A DNA stretch of 64,000 nt from Acidobacteriota bacterium (GCA_017307505.1 JAFKEE010000029.1:147759-211758); one strand, 5' to 3'; positions 46,756 through 57,022 are shown, counted from the first letter of the stretch. The notes: generated from the letters alone by a model not told the origin. Translations and numbers: made by a program.

Positions 46756-48189
46756 CTAATGCTCGCCAATCACTTCAGTGAGGTTAAGGGGGTGTCCTGC
46801 TCGCGGAAGGGTAATGCGGAACGTGGAGCCTGACCTACTGCTCTTGACGCTGACGTTGCCGCCGTGTGCCTTGGCTATGCGCTGGACGATCGACAGCCCA
46901 AGTCCCGAGCCGGAAGACTCGCCCCGCACCGCCTCACCTCGAAAGAACGGCTCGAAGATCCGCTCGTGTAGCTCTGGCGGGATACCTGGCCCGCCGTCTC
47001 TTACTTCGACGACCAGGACACCTGCTTCGATCCAGGAGGCGATTTCAATGGGCTCGGTGCGAGGGGAGTAGCGAGCCGCGTTATCCAGAAGGTTGAGCAC
47101 AGCACGCTTCATGAACCGGGGATCTAGCTCGCACAGTGGAAGAGGTGGACCTTCCACCCAGCGGACGGTGCGTTCTGGATGAGCGGCTTCAAAGCGCTCC
47201 ACGCATTCGGCGATGAGTTCGTCTGGCGGAACGGGTTGCTTGTTCAGCAAGCTGTCAGATGCGGTGCGAGCCTCATCCAATCTAGCGACCACAAGGATTT
47301 CTGAGAGCAATTCGTCCAAGTCGTTCAGATCGGCCGATACACTGGCCAAGTGCCGCGCGTCAGCCCGGCGATGATCCTCATCGCCAAACGCGTCTCCGGG
47401 ATCTGTCGCCAGCTCCAGCGCAAGACGAACACGTTGCAGAGGGGTTCGCAGATCGTGGGAAAGTGACGCCAAAAGCATCTTCTCCGACTGCAGCAGTTCT
47501 CGGATGCGATCGGCGAGGCGATTGAATCCCAGGGCAAGTTCGCCGATTTCGTCGTTACCAGGTCTGGCGACGCGGATAGACAGATCGCCGGCGCCAAATC
47601 GGGTCATCGTGTCGCCCAATGCCCGGACGGGTTTCAGCACCGATACGGCTAGGGGCCACGCGATGAGGGCGATGGCGGCAAGAACCAATACCGCGGGTAT
47701 CAGACCGAAAGCTATCGAGAATGGCTCCGCCAAGCCGACGAAGCCATAGCCGAGAAGCGACGAGCCGCGATACACGGCCATCGACAGTTTTGCTTCTTCA
47801 CCGGTGAACCCCTCCTCGCCGGAGCGCCGTAGCTGCGCGAGTTCGTTCGCGTCCGGAAGCGGAAACGCAGGCCCGCCAACACCGACCAGGCGGCCGTTGG
47901 CATCGTATAGCGTCATTCGCACTCGCCCGCTTTGATACAGCCGGAGGAGGAGCCGGTCCCTGGCATTGCGGTCCCCGGTATCAAAGGCTTCATCGACCAT
48001 CCATCGGGCAAGGGAGTGAACCTGGTTCTTCAGCTTGCTATCGACGAGGTACTGCATAACCAGGATGGAAGCAACCACCGCGAGTGCAGCCAACAGGAGA
48101 TCAAAGGCGTATACCCGTGCGAAAATTCCAAGCCGGATACTCGTCCAGGGCTTGGGTGCGCTAGTCTTGGATGCCGTTTGTGAGGACAT
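46756..48189 (-). CDS. Sensor histidine kinase (CpxA/EnvZ-type)
   Basis: A 477-residue inner-membrane kinase. Two membrane helices (about 22-47 and 158-180) flank a periplasmic sensor of about 110 residues. A HAMP domain (about 182-234), HisKA with His245 (LSHDLRTPLQRVR), N box LLDNAARYSP, and DGGPGIPPE and GSGLGLSIVQRIAKAHGG boxes follow. The start overlaps the response regulator end by 29 bp. It should phosphorylate the upstream OmpR-type regulator, which is divergent from the TonB/ABC operon. Confidence 0.92.
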   Translation of the reverse strand: MSSQTASKTSAPKPWTSIRLGIFARVYAFDLLLAALAVVASILVMQYLVDSKLKNQVHSLARWMVDEAFDTGDRNARDRLLLRLYQSGRVRMTLYDANGRLVGVGGPAFPLPDANELAQLRRSGEEGFTGEEAKLSMAVYRGSSLLGYGFVGLAEPFSIAFGLIPAVLVLAAIALIAWPLAVSVLKPVRALGDTMTRFGAGDLSIRVARPGNDEIGELALGFNRLADRIRELLQSEKMLLASLSHDLRTPLQRVRLALELATDPGDAFGDEDHRRADARHLASVSADLNDLDELLSEILVVARLDEARTASDSLLNKQPVPPDELIAECVERFEAAHPERTVRWVEGPPLPLCELDPRFMKRAVLNLLDNAARYSPRTEPIEIASWIEAGVLVVEVRDGGPGIPPELHERIFEPFFRGEAVRGESSGSGLGLSIVQRIAKAHGGNVSVKSSRSGSTFRITLPRAGHPLNLTEVIGEH

Positions 48190-48865
48190 ACCCCGCCCCT
48201 CTCACTGTCTTCAGAAGCCGCGGCTTCCGCGCATCGTCCCCCAATTTCTGCCGAAGCTTCCAGATCCGCACATCGATCGAACGATCAAACGCCTCTTCCG
48301 CACCTCCACTTGCGAGGTCTAGGAGTTGCTCCCGGCTCAGCACTTGCCCGGCACGCTCGGCGAGTGCGTACAGGAGGGAGAATTCGTAGCTGGTGAGCTC
48401 AAGTTCCCTCCCCGCCAAGGAGGCGCGCAGCGAGGACGGATCGAGGCGCAACTGACCGACGCTCACCACATGGTTCAAGGGACGCAATTCGCCTCGGGCG
48501 CGCCGCACCACAGCACGAATACGGGCCAATAGCTCGCGTGCCGAGAACGGTTTCGTCACGTAGTCGTCGGCGCCACGCTCGATTCCGATCACCCGATCCG
48601 ACTCTTCAGCCAACGCGGTCACCATGATGATGGGCACATCGGAGCGGACACGAATGGCTCCGCACACGTCGAGGCCCGACATGCTGGGCAACATCAGGTC
48701 GAGAACGATCGCGTCAAAACGGGTCTGCTGCGCCTGTCGCAAAGCTTCTTTTCCGTCGTTCGCCAGGCTCACCACCACTTGATAGCGGGCCAGAAACTCG
48801 GCGGTCATCTGCGCGATCCGCGAGTCGTCCTCCACCAGCAGGATGTGGATCACTCCGTCTGTCAA
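48161..48865 (-). CDS. OmpR-family response regulator
   Basis: A 234-residue regulator: receiver with acidic residues in LLVEDDSRI, phospho-Asp56 (VLDLMLP), Thr in VTALAEE and Lys in VTKPFSA. A winged-helix DNA-binding domain (LTSYEFSLLYALAERAGQVLSREQLLDL ... DVRIWKLRQKLG ... VRGAGYVL) follows. TTG 48865 has GAGGAA seven nt upstream and gives a standard receiver N-terminus, so it is preferred to GTG 48895. Three GGAAA half-sites upstream are its likely binding sites. Confidence 0.92.
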   Translation of the reverse strand: MTDGVIHILLVEDDSRIAQMTAEFLARYQVVVSLANDGKEALRQAQQTRFDAIVLDLMLPSMSGLDVCGAIRVRSDVPIIMVTALAEESDRVIGIERGADDYVTKPFSARELLARIRAVVRRARGELRPLNHVVSVGQLRLDPSSLRASLAGRELELTSYEFSLLYALAERAGQVLSREQLLDLASGGAEEAFDRSIDVRIWKLRQKLGDDARKPRLLKTVRGAGYVLTNGIQD

Positions 48866-48918
48866 TGGGGCTTCCTCTTGAAACGAGTTTCGCACGAGGA
48901 AGAGATCCCAACCGAGCC

Positions 48919-48944
48919 GGAAACATTTGGAAATATGCCGGAAA
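48919..48944. promoter_or_regulatory. Three phased GGAAA half-sites between the regulator and TonB receptor genes
   Basis: GGAAA occurs at 48919-48923, 48929-48933 and 48940-48944, spaced 10 and 11 bp on one face of the helix. OmpR-family regulators bind such direct repeats. The site lies between divergent starts at 48865 and 48979. Confidence 0.5.
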
Positions 48945-48978
48945 TGAACGAGAAGCTTCGGGACGGCAAAGTTGGATC

Positions 48979-51312
48979 ATGAACGCTGTCAAGAGTTCGA
49001 TCATCGCGTGTTTTCTCCTGGGCGGCATTCAGGTTCTGCAGGGCCAAGATACTGCCGGAGTGGGGGCTATCACCGGAACCGTCACGGGCCAGGACTCGGC
49101 GCCGGCGGCCGGAGTCCGAGTCTGCGTGATGACCACGACGCGTTGCGTGGTGACCAATGAGCGTGGCGCATTCCGGCTGACTGAAATCCGCGTTGGAGAT
49201 TACCAGGTGGAGATCGCAGCGCCGCAACTTCCGCCGTTTAGCAGCGCTCCAGTGAGCGTTCGAGCAGGGCTGGAGGCTCAGATCGAAATTGCTTTACCTG
49301 CTCTCGATGCGGTGCAGCAAAGCGTGACGGTCTCGGATTCCGTGTTTGTGGCTCCCGAGGAGGTGAAGACATCGAGCTTCCTGGTCGAACGGCAGGAAAT
49401 TTTCAAATCCGCCGGCGCTCAAATGGACGTCTCCCGCTACGTTCAATCGTTGCCCGGAGTCGGAGTCGGCAGTTCGTCCATGCGGAACGACCTGATTGTC
49501 CGAGGCGGCAGTCCCCTCGAAAATCTGTTTGTCGTCGACAACATCGAGATCCCGAACATCAACACCTTCGCCAACCTTGCATCCGCGGGAGGGCTAACGA
49601 GCATCCTCGACGCCGATCTCATCCGCGACGTGAACTTCATGAGCGGGGGCTACCCTGCTCCATTCATCAATCGAACGTCGAGCGTATTGCAGATTGCCTC
49701 GCGGGAAGGGAGCCGGGATGCGTTTAGCGCGCGTCTTTCGATGAGCCTCCTGACTGGTGGAGTGATCCTCGAAGGCCCGCTGGGACGCAGCAAGAAGGGA
49801 TCGTGGGTCACGTCCATTAAACGAAGCTTCTTCGAAGCGATTCCCGGCGCCTTCGAGAATTCGCCGCCCGTTATCTACACCTTCAATACCAAGGCGACCT
49901 ATGATTTCTCTCCACGAGACCGTATTTGGGCGGTGAACTTCAGCGGCATCGACAGCATTCACATTGCCCCCAAGCTCAAGGCCACCGACGACGACCCACA
50001 AAGCATCGATCTCAATTACAGCGGAAAACGCTTCGCGACCGGGCTGAACTGGCAACATCTGTTCGGTGACCGCGGCGTCGGCCTGTTTGGTATCAGCCAT
50101 TCTGAAGCTCGGGTAAACCAGACCGCGAAGGATGTCCAGCGTTATGGCCTTCCCGTTGCCGACACGCCAGCCTTCTATCGTGAAGCCAATCATGAGGGCG
50201 AAACCACGCTGAAGTACGATCTCACTACCGAAGTGCCCGTTTTCGGCAAGCTACAAGCTGGCGGAAGCTTCAAAGCGTTCCGCATACGGTACGATGCGGC
50301 GGCGCCTCTCGGCGTCGACAATCCGTTTTCCGAAGTCCGCGACGTTAACCCCTTCAATCTGAGAAAGAACTTCCTCGCATATCAAAGCGGCGCCTATATT
50401 CAATCGACGCGGAACCTGACCTCCCGGCTAAACCTGACCTGGGGTGGGCGGTTCGATAACTATCAGATTCTGAGCCAGAACCGTTTCAGCCCCCGCATTG
50501 GGCTCAGCTACAAGCTAAGCAACAAACTCAGCGTTCGCAGCAGCTACGGACACTACTATCAGCAGCCCCTCTTTCTCGTGATCGAATCGTTTTCGCAGAA
50601 CCGCGCTCTGACTCCAATTAAAGCCACTCACATGGTGGCGGGCCTCACCTACATCCTCAGCCCGACGGTGAGAATGACCGTCGAGGCTTACCAGAAGGAC
50701 TACAAAGACTATCCTGTCTCGGTGCAGTTCCCGAGCTTCTCAATGGCCAGCGCCGGCGACACCTTTGACGTGACCGAAATCCTCATGCCCTACACGAGCG
50801 CTGGTCGGGGCAGAGCGAGGGGCATGGAGTTCTTTATCGAAAAGAAGTTCCGCGGCCGTTGGTTTGCGCAGGGCAATCTGTCGATCTCGAACACCAGATT
50901 CTCCGGCCTGGATGGGGTTCGCCGGCCTGGCGCCTATGATTACCCGGTGGTCGTCAACGCCGTCGTCGGCTACAAACTCACGAAGAAGTGGGACGTTTCG
51001 TCATCCTTCCGCGCAATGTCGGGCCGGCCGTACACGCCCTTCAACGAAGCGCTTTCCACGGCGCAGAATCGCGGGATCTATGATCTCCACCGCGTCAGCG
51101 GCCTGCGGTCTCCCGCCTACTTTCGACCAGACATCCGCTTCGATCGGACGTTTACCGTCCGCAACAAGCCTCTGCTGTTTTGGGTCGGAATTCAGAACGT
51201 TTTGAATCGCCGGAATGTCACCGGAGTCAGGTGGAATCAGAACACCAACCGATCTGAGCCCTACCGTCAGGAAGGCCTGTTTCCACTCATCGGCATCGAC
51301 TGGAAATTCTGA
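48979..51312 (+). CDS. TonB-dependent outer-membrane receptor
   Basis: A 777-residue protein with a signal peptide (about 1-22, cut near LQG-QD) and a carboxypeptidase-regulatory-like domain (about 27-105; GTVTGQDSAPAAGVRV, TNERGAFRLTEIRVGDYQVEI). A plug domain (VSRYVQSLPGVGVGSSSMRNDLIVRGGSPLENLFVVDNIEIP) and a beta-barrel ending in GIDWKF follow. It is the first gene of an operon with two permeases, an adaptor and an ATPase; the next ATG overlaps its stop (TGATG). The ligand is unknown. Confidence 0.88.
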   Translation: MNAVKSSIIACFLLGGIQVLQGQDTAGVGAITGTVTGQDSAPAAGVRVCVMTTTRCVVTNERGAFRLTEIRVGDYQVEIAAPQLPPFSSAPVSVRAGLEAQIEIALPALDAVQQSVTVSDSVFVAPEEVKTSSFLVERQEIFKSAGAQMDVSRYVQSLPGVGVGSSSMRNDLIVRGGSPLENLFVVDNIEIPNINTFANLASAGGLTSILDADLIRDVNFMSGGYPAPFINRTSSVLQIASREGSRDAFSARLSMSLLTGGVILEGPLGRSKKGSWVTSIKRSFFEAIPGAFENSPPVIYTFNTKATYDFSPRDRIWAVNFSGIDSIHIAPKLKATDDDPQSIDLNYSGKRFATGLNWQHLFGDRGVGLFGISHSEARVNQTAKDVQRYGLPVADTPAFYREANHEGETTLKYDLTTEVPVFGKLQAGGSFKAFRIRYDAAAPLGVDNPFSEVRDVNPFNLRKNFLAYQSGAYIQSTRNLTSRLNLTWGGRFDNYQILSQNRFSPRIGLSYKLSNKLSVRSSYGHYYQQPLFLVIESFSQNRALTPIKATHMVAGLTYILSPTVRMTVEAYQKDYKDYPVSVQFPSFSMASAGDTFDVTEILMPYTSAGRGRARGMEFFIEKKFRGRWFAQGNLSISNTRFSGLDGVRRPGAYDYPVVVNAVVGYKLTKKWDVSSSFRAMSGRPYTPFNEALSTAQNRGIYDLHRVSGLRSPAYFRPDIRFDRTFTVRNKPLLFWVGIQNVLNRRNVTGVRWNQNTNRSEPYRQEGLFPLIGIDWKF

Positions 51313-52472
51313 TGATCCGGTATCTGCCGCTGGTTGTGAAGAACGCCATTCGCAATAGGCGACGCACGGCGCTGACCCTCGTCAGTGTCGCCACTTCGTT
51401 GTGCCTGTTGGGAACGCTCATGGCTCTCTATCGCTCGTTCTTCTACTCCGAGACGCCCGAGTACCAGGCGCATCGCCTGATCGTCCGCAACAAGGTATCG
51501 CTCGCCAACCCCCTGCGGCTTTCTTACCTGCCGCTCATTCGGAAGGTGGCGGGCGTTCAGGAAGCGACGATCTATCAGTTTTTCGCCGGTTCATACAAGG
51601 ACGACACGCCCAGCGAGTCGTTCGCCCGCTTCGCCGTTGAGTCTGAGCGGCTGTTCCGCATCTTCCCCGAGTTCCGACTGAGCGAGGAGGAGAAGTACGC
51701 CTTTCTACACGAACGCACGGCCGCCATTGTCGGGATCAAGACTGCGCGCTCGCTCAATATGAAACTGGGCGACCGCGTCACGCTGAGAGGCGACATCTTT
51801 CCGGTCAACGTGGACCTGATTATCCGAGGCATCTTCCAGGCCGGTACCGCCGACGATGAGTCGATGTACTTCCACTATGACTACCTGAACGAATCTCTTC
51901 GAGCGGGAGAAAGAGACACTGTCGGCGCGTTCATCGTGCGTATGGACGGGCCTGAAAGCGCAAACGCGGTCATCAAGGGCATAGACGATCAATTCCGCAA
52001 CGCGCCCCTCCAGACGAAGACGGAAACGGAGAAGGCGTTCCAGTTGAGCTTCCTCGCCATGCTTGGCAACGTCAAGGCGTTTCTGCTGTCGATCTGTGCA
52101 GCCGTTACGTTCACCATTCTGCTGGTTACTGGCAACACCATGGCGATGGCCGTGCGCGAGCGAACCCGAGAAGTGGGCGTGCTCAAGACGCTCGGTTTTA
52201 CACCTGGGATCATTCTGGGCTTGCTGGTGGGCGAAGCGCTCGTCCTCTCGCTAACGGGCGGCCTGCTTGGCATGGGACTGGCCGCACTGGCGTGTGCCGT
52301 GCTGCGCAGTGGACCCAGCTTCGGTGCCGACCTTAGCCAACTCGCTGTCGCGCCTTCCGTCATTGCCATCGGACTCGGCATCTCGCTAATGATCGGCTTC
52401 ATCAGCTCACTGATCCCGGCCTTTACTGCGTCGCGCCGTCCCATCCTTGAGTCGCTGCGGGTGAACAACTAA
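51312..52472 (+). CDS. ABC transporter permease, FtsX/MacB type (first)
   Basis: A 386-residue permease with one N-terminal helix, a MacB_PCD-type periplasmic domain (about 45-235), and a C-terminal FtsX domain with three helices (starting AFLLSICAAVTFTILLVTGNTMAMAVRERTREVGVLKTLGFTP). The ending RRPILESLRVNN is typical. Its start overlaps the receptor stop. It probably pairs with the next permease as a heterodimer. Confidence 0.88.
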   Translation: MIRYLPLVVKNAIRNRRRTALTLVSVATSLCLLGTLMALYRSFFYSETPEYQAHRLIVRNKVSLANPLRLSYLPLIRKVAGVQEATIYQFFAGSYKDDTPSESFARFAVESERLFRIFPEFRLSEEEKYAFLHERTAAIVGIKTARSLNMKLGDRVTLRGDIFPVNVDLIIRGIFQAGTADDESMYFHYDYLNESLRAGERDTVGAFIVRMDGPESANAVIKGIDDQFRNAPLQTKTETEKAFQLSFLAMLGNVKAFLLSICAAVTFTILLVTGNTMAMAVRERTREVGVLKTLGFTPGIILGLLVGEALVLSLTGGLLGMGLAALACAVLRSGPSFGADLSQLAVAPSVIAIGLGISLMIGFISSLIPAFTASRRPILESLRVNN

Positions 52473-52473
52473 T

Positions 52474-53643
52474 ATGGCGATTCCACTTTCCTACAATCTC
52501 CGCAACCTGATGGCGCGCCGTACAACCACGCTCATGACGGCGCTCGGTATCGGGCTCTCCGTGGCCATGTTGCTGAGCATCCTTGCCATGGTGGAAGGCC
52601 TGCGATCGGCATTCGCCGCCACCGGACATCCACTCAACGTCATGGTGATGCGCAAAGGTTCGACGGCCGAATTGAACTCCACGCTTGCGCAGGAAACGTT
52701 CCGTATCATCAAGACCAAACCCGGTGTTGCCAGGGACGCCAGGGGCGAGCCGAAAGCCTCGCTGGAACTCGTGACGGTGATTCTTCTCGAAAATCCGGAG
52801 ATTCCATCGGGCATCAACATCAACGTACGTGGACTCACTGCGGATGGCTTTGCCATGAGGGACTCGGATATCCGCATCGTGCAAGGCCGCATGTTCCAAT
52901 CGGGCCGTCGTGAAGTAGTGGTGGGACAGGGAATCGCCGACCGCTACCCCATGGCGCGCCTCGGCAAGCCCTTGCAGTTCGGCAAGGGCGAGTGGCAGGT
53001 GGTGGGCGTGATGGACGCCGGGCGCTCGGCCGCCAACAGCGAGGTCTTCTGCGATCTGTTCCAACTGGCCTCCGACCAGAACCGAGAGACCACGCTCAGC
53101 TCGGCGCTTCTCCGCGCTACTGACGAAGTATCGATGCGGGTGCTGATGAATACCCTGGCCGACGACAAACAGCTCAGCGTCGATGCTCTGCCCGAAGCGA
53201 AATACTATGCAGACCAGACCGCATCGGGGCAGCCGATTCAGGCGGTCGGAATCTTGGTGGCCATCATCATGGCCATAGGTTCGGGCTTTGCGGCGATGAA
53301 CACGATGTACGCCGCGGCGGCACGACGCTCGGCTGAGATCGGCACGCTACGCGTCCTCGGCTTCTCGAAGCTTGCGATCCTCACCAGCTTCGTCCTTGAG
53401 TCCCTTCTGCTGAGTCTGCTCGGCGCGATCTTCGGCTGCCTGCTCGCTCTTCCGCTGAACAACCTGGAGACCGGCATCGGCAACTCCGTCACCTTCAGTG
53501 AAACCACGTTCAGCCTCCGCATTACGCCCGCGATCATGGCTACCGGCTTCGCCTTTGCGCTCGTCATTGGCGGCCTCGGCGGACTGATTCCGGCGGCTTC
53601 AGCGGCACGAAAGGAGATTCTGACTGCTCTCAGGCAGAACTGA
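52474..53643 (+). CDS. ABC transporter permease, FtsX/MacB type (second)
   Basis: A 389-residue permease of the same layout: N-terminal helix (TTLMTALGIGLSVAMLLSILAM), periplasmic domain, and FtsX domain (GFAAMNTMYAAAARRSAEIGTLRVLGFSKLAILTSFVLESLLLSLLGAIFG). It lies one base after the first permease. Two different permeases suggest a heterodimeric exporter of the DevC/LolCE kind. Confidence 0.88.
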   Translation: MAIPLSYNLRNLMARRTTTLMTALGIGLSVAMLLSILAMVEGLRSAFAATGHPLNVMVMRKGSTAELNSTLAQETFRIIKTKPGVARDARGEPKASLELVTVILLENPEIPSGININVRGLTADGFAMRDSDIRIVQGRMFQSGRREVVVGQGIADRYPMARLGKPLQFGKGEWQVVGVMDAGRSAANSEVFCDLFQLASDQNRETTLSSALLRATDEVSMRVLMNTLADDKQLSVDALPEAKYYADQTASGQPIQAVGILVAIIMAIGSGFAAMNTMYAAAARRSAEIGTLRVLGFSKLAILTSFVLESLLLSLLGAIFGCLLALPLNNLETGIGNSVTFSETTFSLRITPAIMATGFAFALVIGGLGGLIPAASAARKEILTALRQN

Positions 53644-53645
53644 TT

Positions 53646-54986
53646 ATGGAGAAAGACCTCCACGGCCTCAAGATCGATAAGTCGCTCAAGATCCCGACGC
53701 GCGAGACCTCGCCTCGCACCGTGAAGTGGATCGCCGGTGGGGCCGTGCTGTTCCTGTTACTGGGTGCGGCTCGGTTTCTACTAGTCGCGCGAGAAAGCAA
53801 CGAGCCCGAAGTCCAGACGCTACGCGTTGCCGTGGCAACGCCGAGCGATAGCCCGTCCGAAAGTGTGATCCTCAATGCCACCGGCTACATCGTGGCCCAC
53901 CACAAGATTCAGGTCGCGTCGAAGGTAATGGGCAAGGTGGCCTGGATCGGCGTCGAAAAAGGCGACCAAGTCAAAGTGAATCAGGTGATCGTGCGCCTCG
54001 AAGACGCCGAATACCACGCTCAGCTTCGGCAGGCACAAGGCAACGTCGCCGCAGCCGAAGGACGACTGCTTGAGTTGAGAAACGGCTCGCGCCCCGAAGA
54101 AATCGATGTAGCGAAGGCCAATCTCGAATCGGCTCAGTCCGATCTCAGCAACGCCAAGATCACCCTTGCGCGAATTCAGCGATTGGTGGACGAGAAGGTG
54201 GCGTCCCAGCAGCAGCTTGACGATGCCAGGGGACGCTACGGCAATCAAGCCGCTCGCGTGGCCTCGCTGGAGCGCACTTACGACCTGGTGCGAGTGGGTC
54301 CACGAAAAGAGGCCCTGATGCAGGCCGAAGGTCAGCTCACACAGGCCAGGGGCCAAGTTGACCTCTACCAGACGCAACTCAACGACACTGTCATCCGCGC
54401 GCCGATCACGGGGACGATTCTCGAACGCATCGTCGAGAAAGGCGAGTTCGTCACCACGGGATTCGTAGGTGACCGAGGCGCCAAGGGCTACGTGGTTTCG
54501 ATGGCAGACCTCCGCGACCTGCAGGTGGAACTCGATATCAACCAGGCCGATTTTGCGCGGCTTCACCGCGGGCAGAAGGCCATCATCACCACCGACGCTT
54601 ATCCGGACCGTAAGTACGAGGGCGTCATCGACGAGATCGCTCCCGAAGCCAATCGCCAGAAAGCCACGGTGCAGGTGAAGGTGAAAGTGAACAGCCCGGA
54701 CGAGTACCTGCGGCCCGATATGAACGCCGGCGTGGCGTTTGTGAGCGACCAGAAGCAGGCTGGAGTTGCGCCCGCGCGGGCGGCAATCTACGTGCCCGCC
54801 ACCGCCGTGCGTGATGGCGCTGTTTTTGTCGTGCTGAACGGTAGAGTCGTCCGGCGTGCCGTGAAGACCGCTGGAATCGCCACGGCAGGTCTGCGGATCG
54901 ACAACGGGCTCGTCGGCGGGGAGGAGATCATCGTCGCGCCCACGTCTGAAATCAAGGAAGGAATCCGCGTCAGAACGCGGCAGTGA
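53646..54986 (+). CDS. HlyD-family periplasmic adaptor subunit
   Basis: A 446-residue membrane-fusion protein with one N-terminal helix ([21 protein letters not shown]). A biotinyl-lipoyl-like half ([30 protein letters not shown]), a helical hairpin (about 125-215; [24 protein letters not shown]) and the second lipoyl half ([22 protein letters not shown]) follow, then a beta-barrel region. It would link the FtsX permeases to an outer-membrane exit. It starts 2 nt after the permease stop. Confidence 0.9.
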   Translation: MEKDLHGLKIDKSLKIPTRETSPRTVKWIAGGAVLFLLLGAARFLLVARESNEPEVQTLRVAVATPSDSPSESVILNATGYIVAHHKIQVASKVMGKVAWIGVEKGDQVKVNQVIVRLEDAEYHAQLRQAQGNVAAAEGRLLELRNGSRPEEIDVAKANLESAQSDLSNAKITLARIQRLVDEKVASQQQLDDARGRYGNQAARVASLERTYDLVRVGPRKEALMQAEGQLTQARGQVDLYQTQLNDTVIRAPITGTILERIVEKGEFVTTGFVGDRGAKGYVVSMADLRDLQVELDINQADFARLHRGQKAIITTDAYPDRKYEGVIDEIAPEANRQKATVQVKVKVNSPDEYLRPDMNAGVAFVSDQKQAGVAPARAAIYVPATAVRDGAVFVVLNGRVVRRAVKTAGIATAGLRIDNGLVGGEEIIVAPTSEIKEGIRVRTRQ

Positions 54987-54993
54987 GCATTGT

Positions 54994-55701
54994 ATGAGTG
55001 AAGTCGTTATCGAAACCCGGAACCTCACAAAGGAGTTCGCCCGCGACGAGTTCCGCATCGCCGCGCTGAAGCACGCCAGCATTCAAATCAACAAAGGTGA
55101 TTTTGTGGCGCTCATGGGTCCATCTGGCTCCGGCAAATCGACCCTGCTGCACCTGATTGCCGCTATGGACCGGCCCTCGAACGGGGATATCCGCGTACTG
55201 GGCGAAGACCTGCGCAGTCTCTCGGACGGCGCGATTGCCCGCTGGCGTAACGCGCACGTCGGGTTCATCTTTCAGTCCTTCAACCTGCTACCGGTGCTAA
55301 CCGCGCTCGAAAACGTGGAGCTTCCACTCAAGCTCACCAGGATGGCCAAGAGTGAGCGCACCGCACACGCGACGAAGGCGCTCCAACTGGTCGGGCTGGG
55401 CGAACGGCTCACCCACACCCCACGCCAGTTGTCCGGCGGCCAGGAGCAGCGAGTGGCGATTGCGCGCGCCATTGTGACCGACCCGGACCTGATCCTCGCC
55501 GACGAACCAACGGGCAACCTCGACGCCGCCTCGGCGCGCGATGTACTCGAAATGCTCGTCACCTTGAACAAGGAATTTGGCAAGACGATCGTGATGGTGA
55601 CGCACGATCCGCACTCGGCCAAGTCGGCTTCGAGCGTCCGGTATCTCGAGAAGGGAGAACTCCTACCCCCAGGGGCGAAGCCTGTCGATTGGGACGCGTA
55701 G
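54994..55701 (+). CDS. ABC transporter ATPase (MacB/LolD/DevA type)
   Basis: A 235-residue ATPase with Walker [11 protein letters not shown]-loop [22 protein letters not shown], signature [14 protein letters not shown], Walker [13 protein letters not shown] and the switch His in [10 protein letters not shown]. It is the last gene of the five-gene operon and energises the two FtsX-type permeases. Confidence 0.93.
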   Translation: MSEVVIETRNLTKEFARDEFRIAALKHASIQINKGDFVALMGPSGSGKSTLLHLIAAMDRPSNGDIRVLGEDLRSLSDGAIARWRNAHVGFIFQSFNLLPVLTALENVELPLKLTRMAKSERTAHATKALQLVGLGERLTHTPRQLSGGQEQRVAIARAIVTDPDLILADEPTGNLDAASARDVLEMLVTLNKEFGKTIVMVTHDPHSAKSASSVRYLEKGELLPPGAKPVDWDA

Positions 55702-55756
55702 TGCTGTCGGGCAGGTCGACGTTCGAGGTTGAACCGACATGAGGAAGGTGAACGCT

Positions 55757-57022
55757 ATGAGAAAGACGCCGTTCCATATGATGATGCTGTTCGCACCCGC
55801 AATGTTGCTTATCGCTTCCGACGACGGGGCCGTGGCAGTACCTGCGGGCATCGTTCTGAGGTCGCAGCTTGAAGACACAGTCCGCGCAAGGTCGGGAGCA
55901 CGGATTGCGGCGAGGTTGAGCGAGCCAGTCTATTTGGGAGACAAACTCGTTTTCCGGCAAGGCACTGTCGTCAAGGGAGCGATCAGTTCAATCACCCCAC
56001 TTCCCTTCGCGAAGCGGAAGAGGCGACTGCTGGTGGGCGACTTCACTCCGCCCCAAGTCGTACAAGTGACGTTTGACCAAATCGTGCTGCCTGATGGAAA
56101 GGTCATGCCGGTATCGACGGCTGCCTCGATTGGGGTCGCGGACATACACAGGGCGATCTATTCGCCCAACCGGCCTCGGACGAGCGTCAAACAAGCCCTT
56201 TCCGACGCAACTCGTCCGCTCACCGAGTCGAAGAAGTTGCAGCGCTTAGGCCGGGCTGCCGTTAGAGCTCTGCCTTACCACCCTGAATTTCTTGACCGTG
56301 GTGTTGTGTTCAATAGTCCGCTTTTAGCAGAACTCAAGACAATGCCCATCACGCTGACAGACGCCGATCGAAGTGCCGGGAACAACGTGCTTTACACCCG
56401 CCTGCTGACACCGCTGGTCTCCTCCAGCGCTTCAGCCGACAGACCCGTGAAAGCCGCCGTTCTTCGTCCCTACTATGCTCCGGACGGAGCGCTACTCTTT
56501 CCGGCGGGGACCACGTTGGATGGAACAGTCAGTAACGCGTCGCCGTCCGGAAACTGGAAGAAGCACGGCGCTCTCAGGTTCGAGTTTCGCTCCGTTTCGG
56601 CACCGGGCCGCGAGCCTGCTCCTTTGAAAGCAAGTGTCGTTGGTGTTGAAGCCTCACACCCCAACGCGCTTTCCGTTGGCGAGGACGGCCGTATCACCGC
56701 CAGGAATTCGCGTGCCGGACAGCTTCTGGCATTTGCATCCCTGGTCGGACCGAGTATGGGAGCCGCTGCTCCAGGCTCGAACAAGACTGTATTCGCTCGT
56801 GCCGGGCAGGGGCAGGACTTGGGTCTCGTTGGTATTGGCGCAGCTCAAACATCCTCATCGACTGCCACCGGAATCGGGTTCTCTGCCGCAGCACTGAGAA
56901 TCTACGACCGCATTTTCGCGCATGGCGCCGAGATTGAGCTTCCAGAGAATACGCCCCTGTTGTTGCGCATCCTCGTTGGGACCGGTGGTAAGGTAGACAA
57001 TTTTGGCGGGGACCTGCGTTGA
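55757..57022 (+). CDS. Exported protein of unknown function with altered 3' end
   Basis: A 421-residue protein with a signal peptide (MRKTPFHMMMLFAPAMLLIAS). It has two similar beta-rich segments beginning GDKLVFRQGTVVKGAISSI and PDGALLFPAGTTLDGTVSN, which distantly recall VirB10/TrbI-like barrels. I do not recognise the family. AGGAAGG eight nt before 55757 favours this ATG over 55739. The last about 15 residues (GKVDNFGGDLR) come from the antisense of the decayed antitoxin copy, so the original C-terminus was probably cut off by recombination. Confidence 0.6.
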   Translation: MRKTPFHMMMLFAPAMLLIASDDGAVAVPAGIVLRSQLEDTVRARSGARIAARLSEPVYLGDKLVFRQGTVVKGAISSITPLPFAKRKRRLLVGDFTPPQVVQVTFDQIVLPDGKVMPVSTAASIGVADIHRAIYSPNRPRTSVKQALSDATRPLTESKKLQRLGRAAVRALPYHPEFLDRGVVFNSPLLAELKTMPITLTDADRSAGNNVLYTRLLTPLVSSSASADRPVKAAVLRPYYAPDGALLFPAGTTLDGTVSNASPSGNWKKHGALRFEFRSVSAPGREPAPLKASVVGVEASHPNALSVGEDGRITARNSRAGQLLAFASLVGPSMGAAAPGSNKTVFARAGQGQDLGLVGIGAAQTSSSTATGIGFSAAALRIYDRIFAHGAEIELPENTPLLLRILVGTGGKVDNFGGDLR

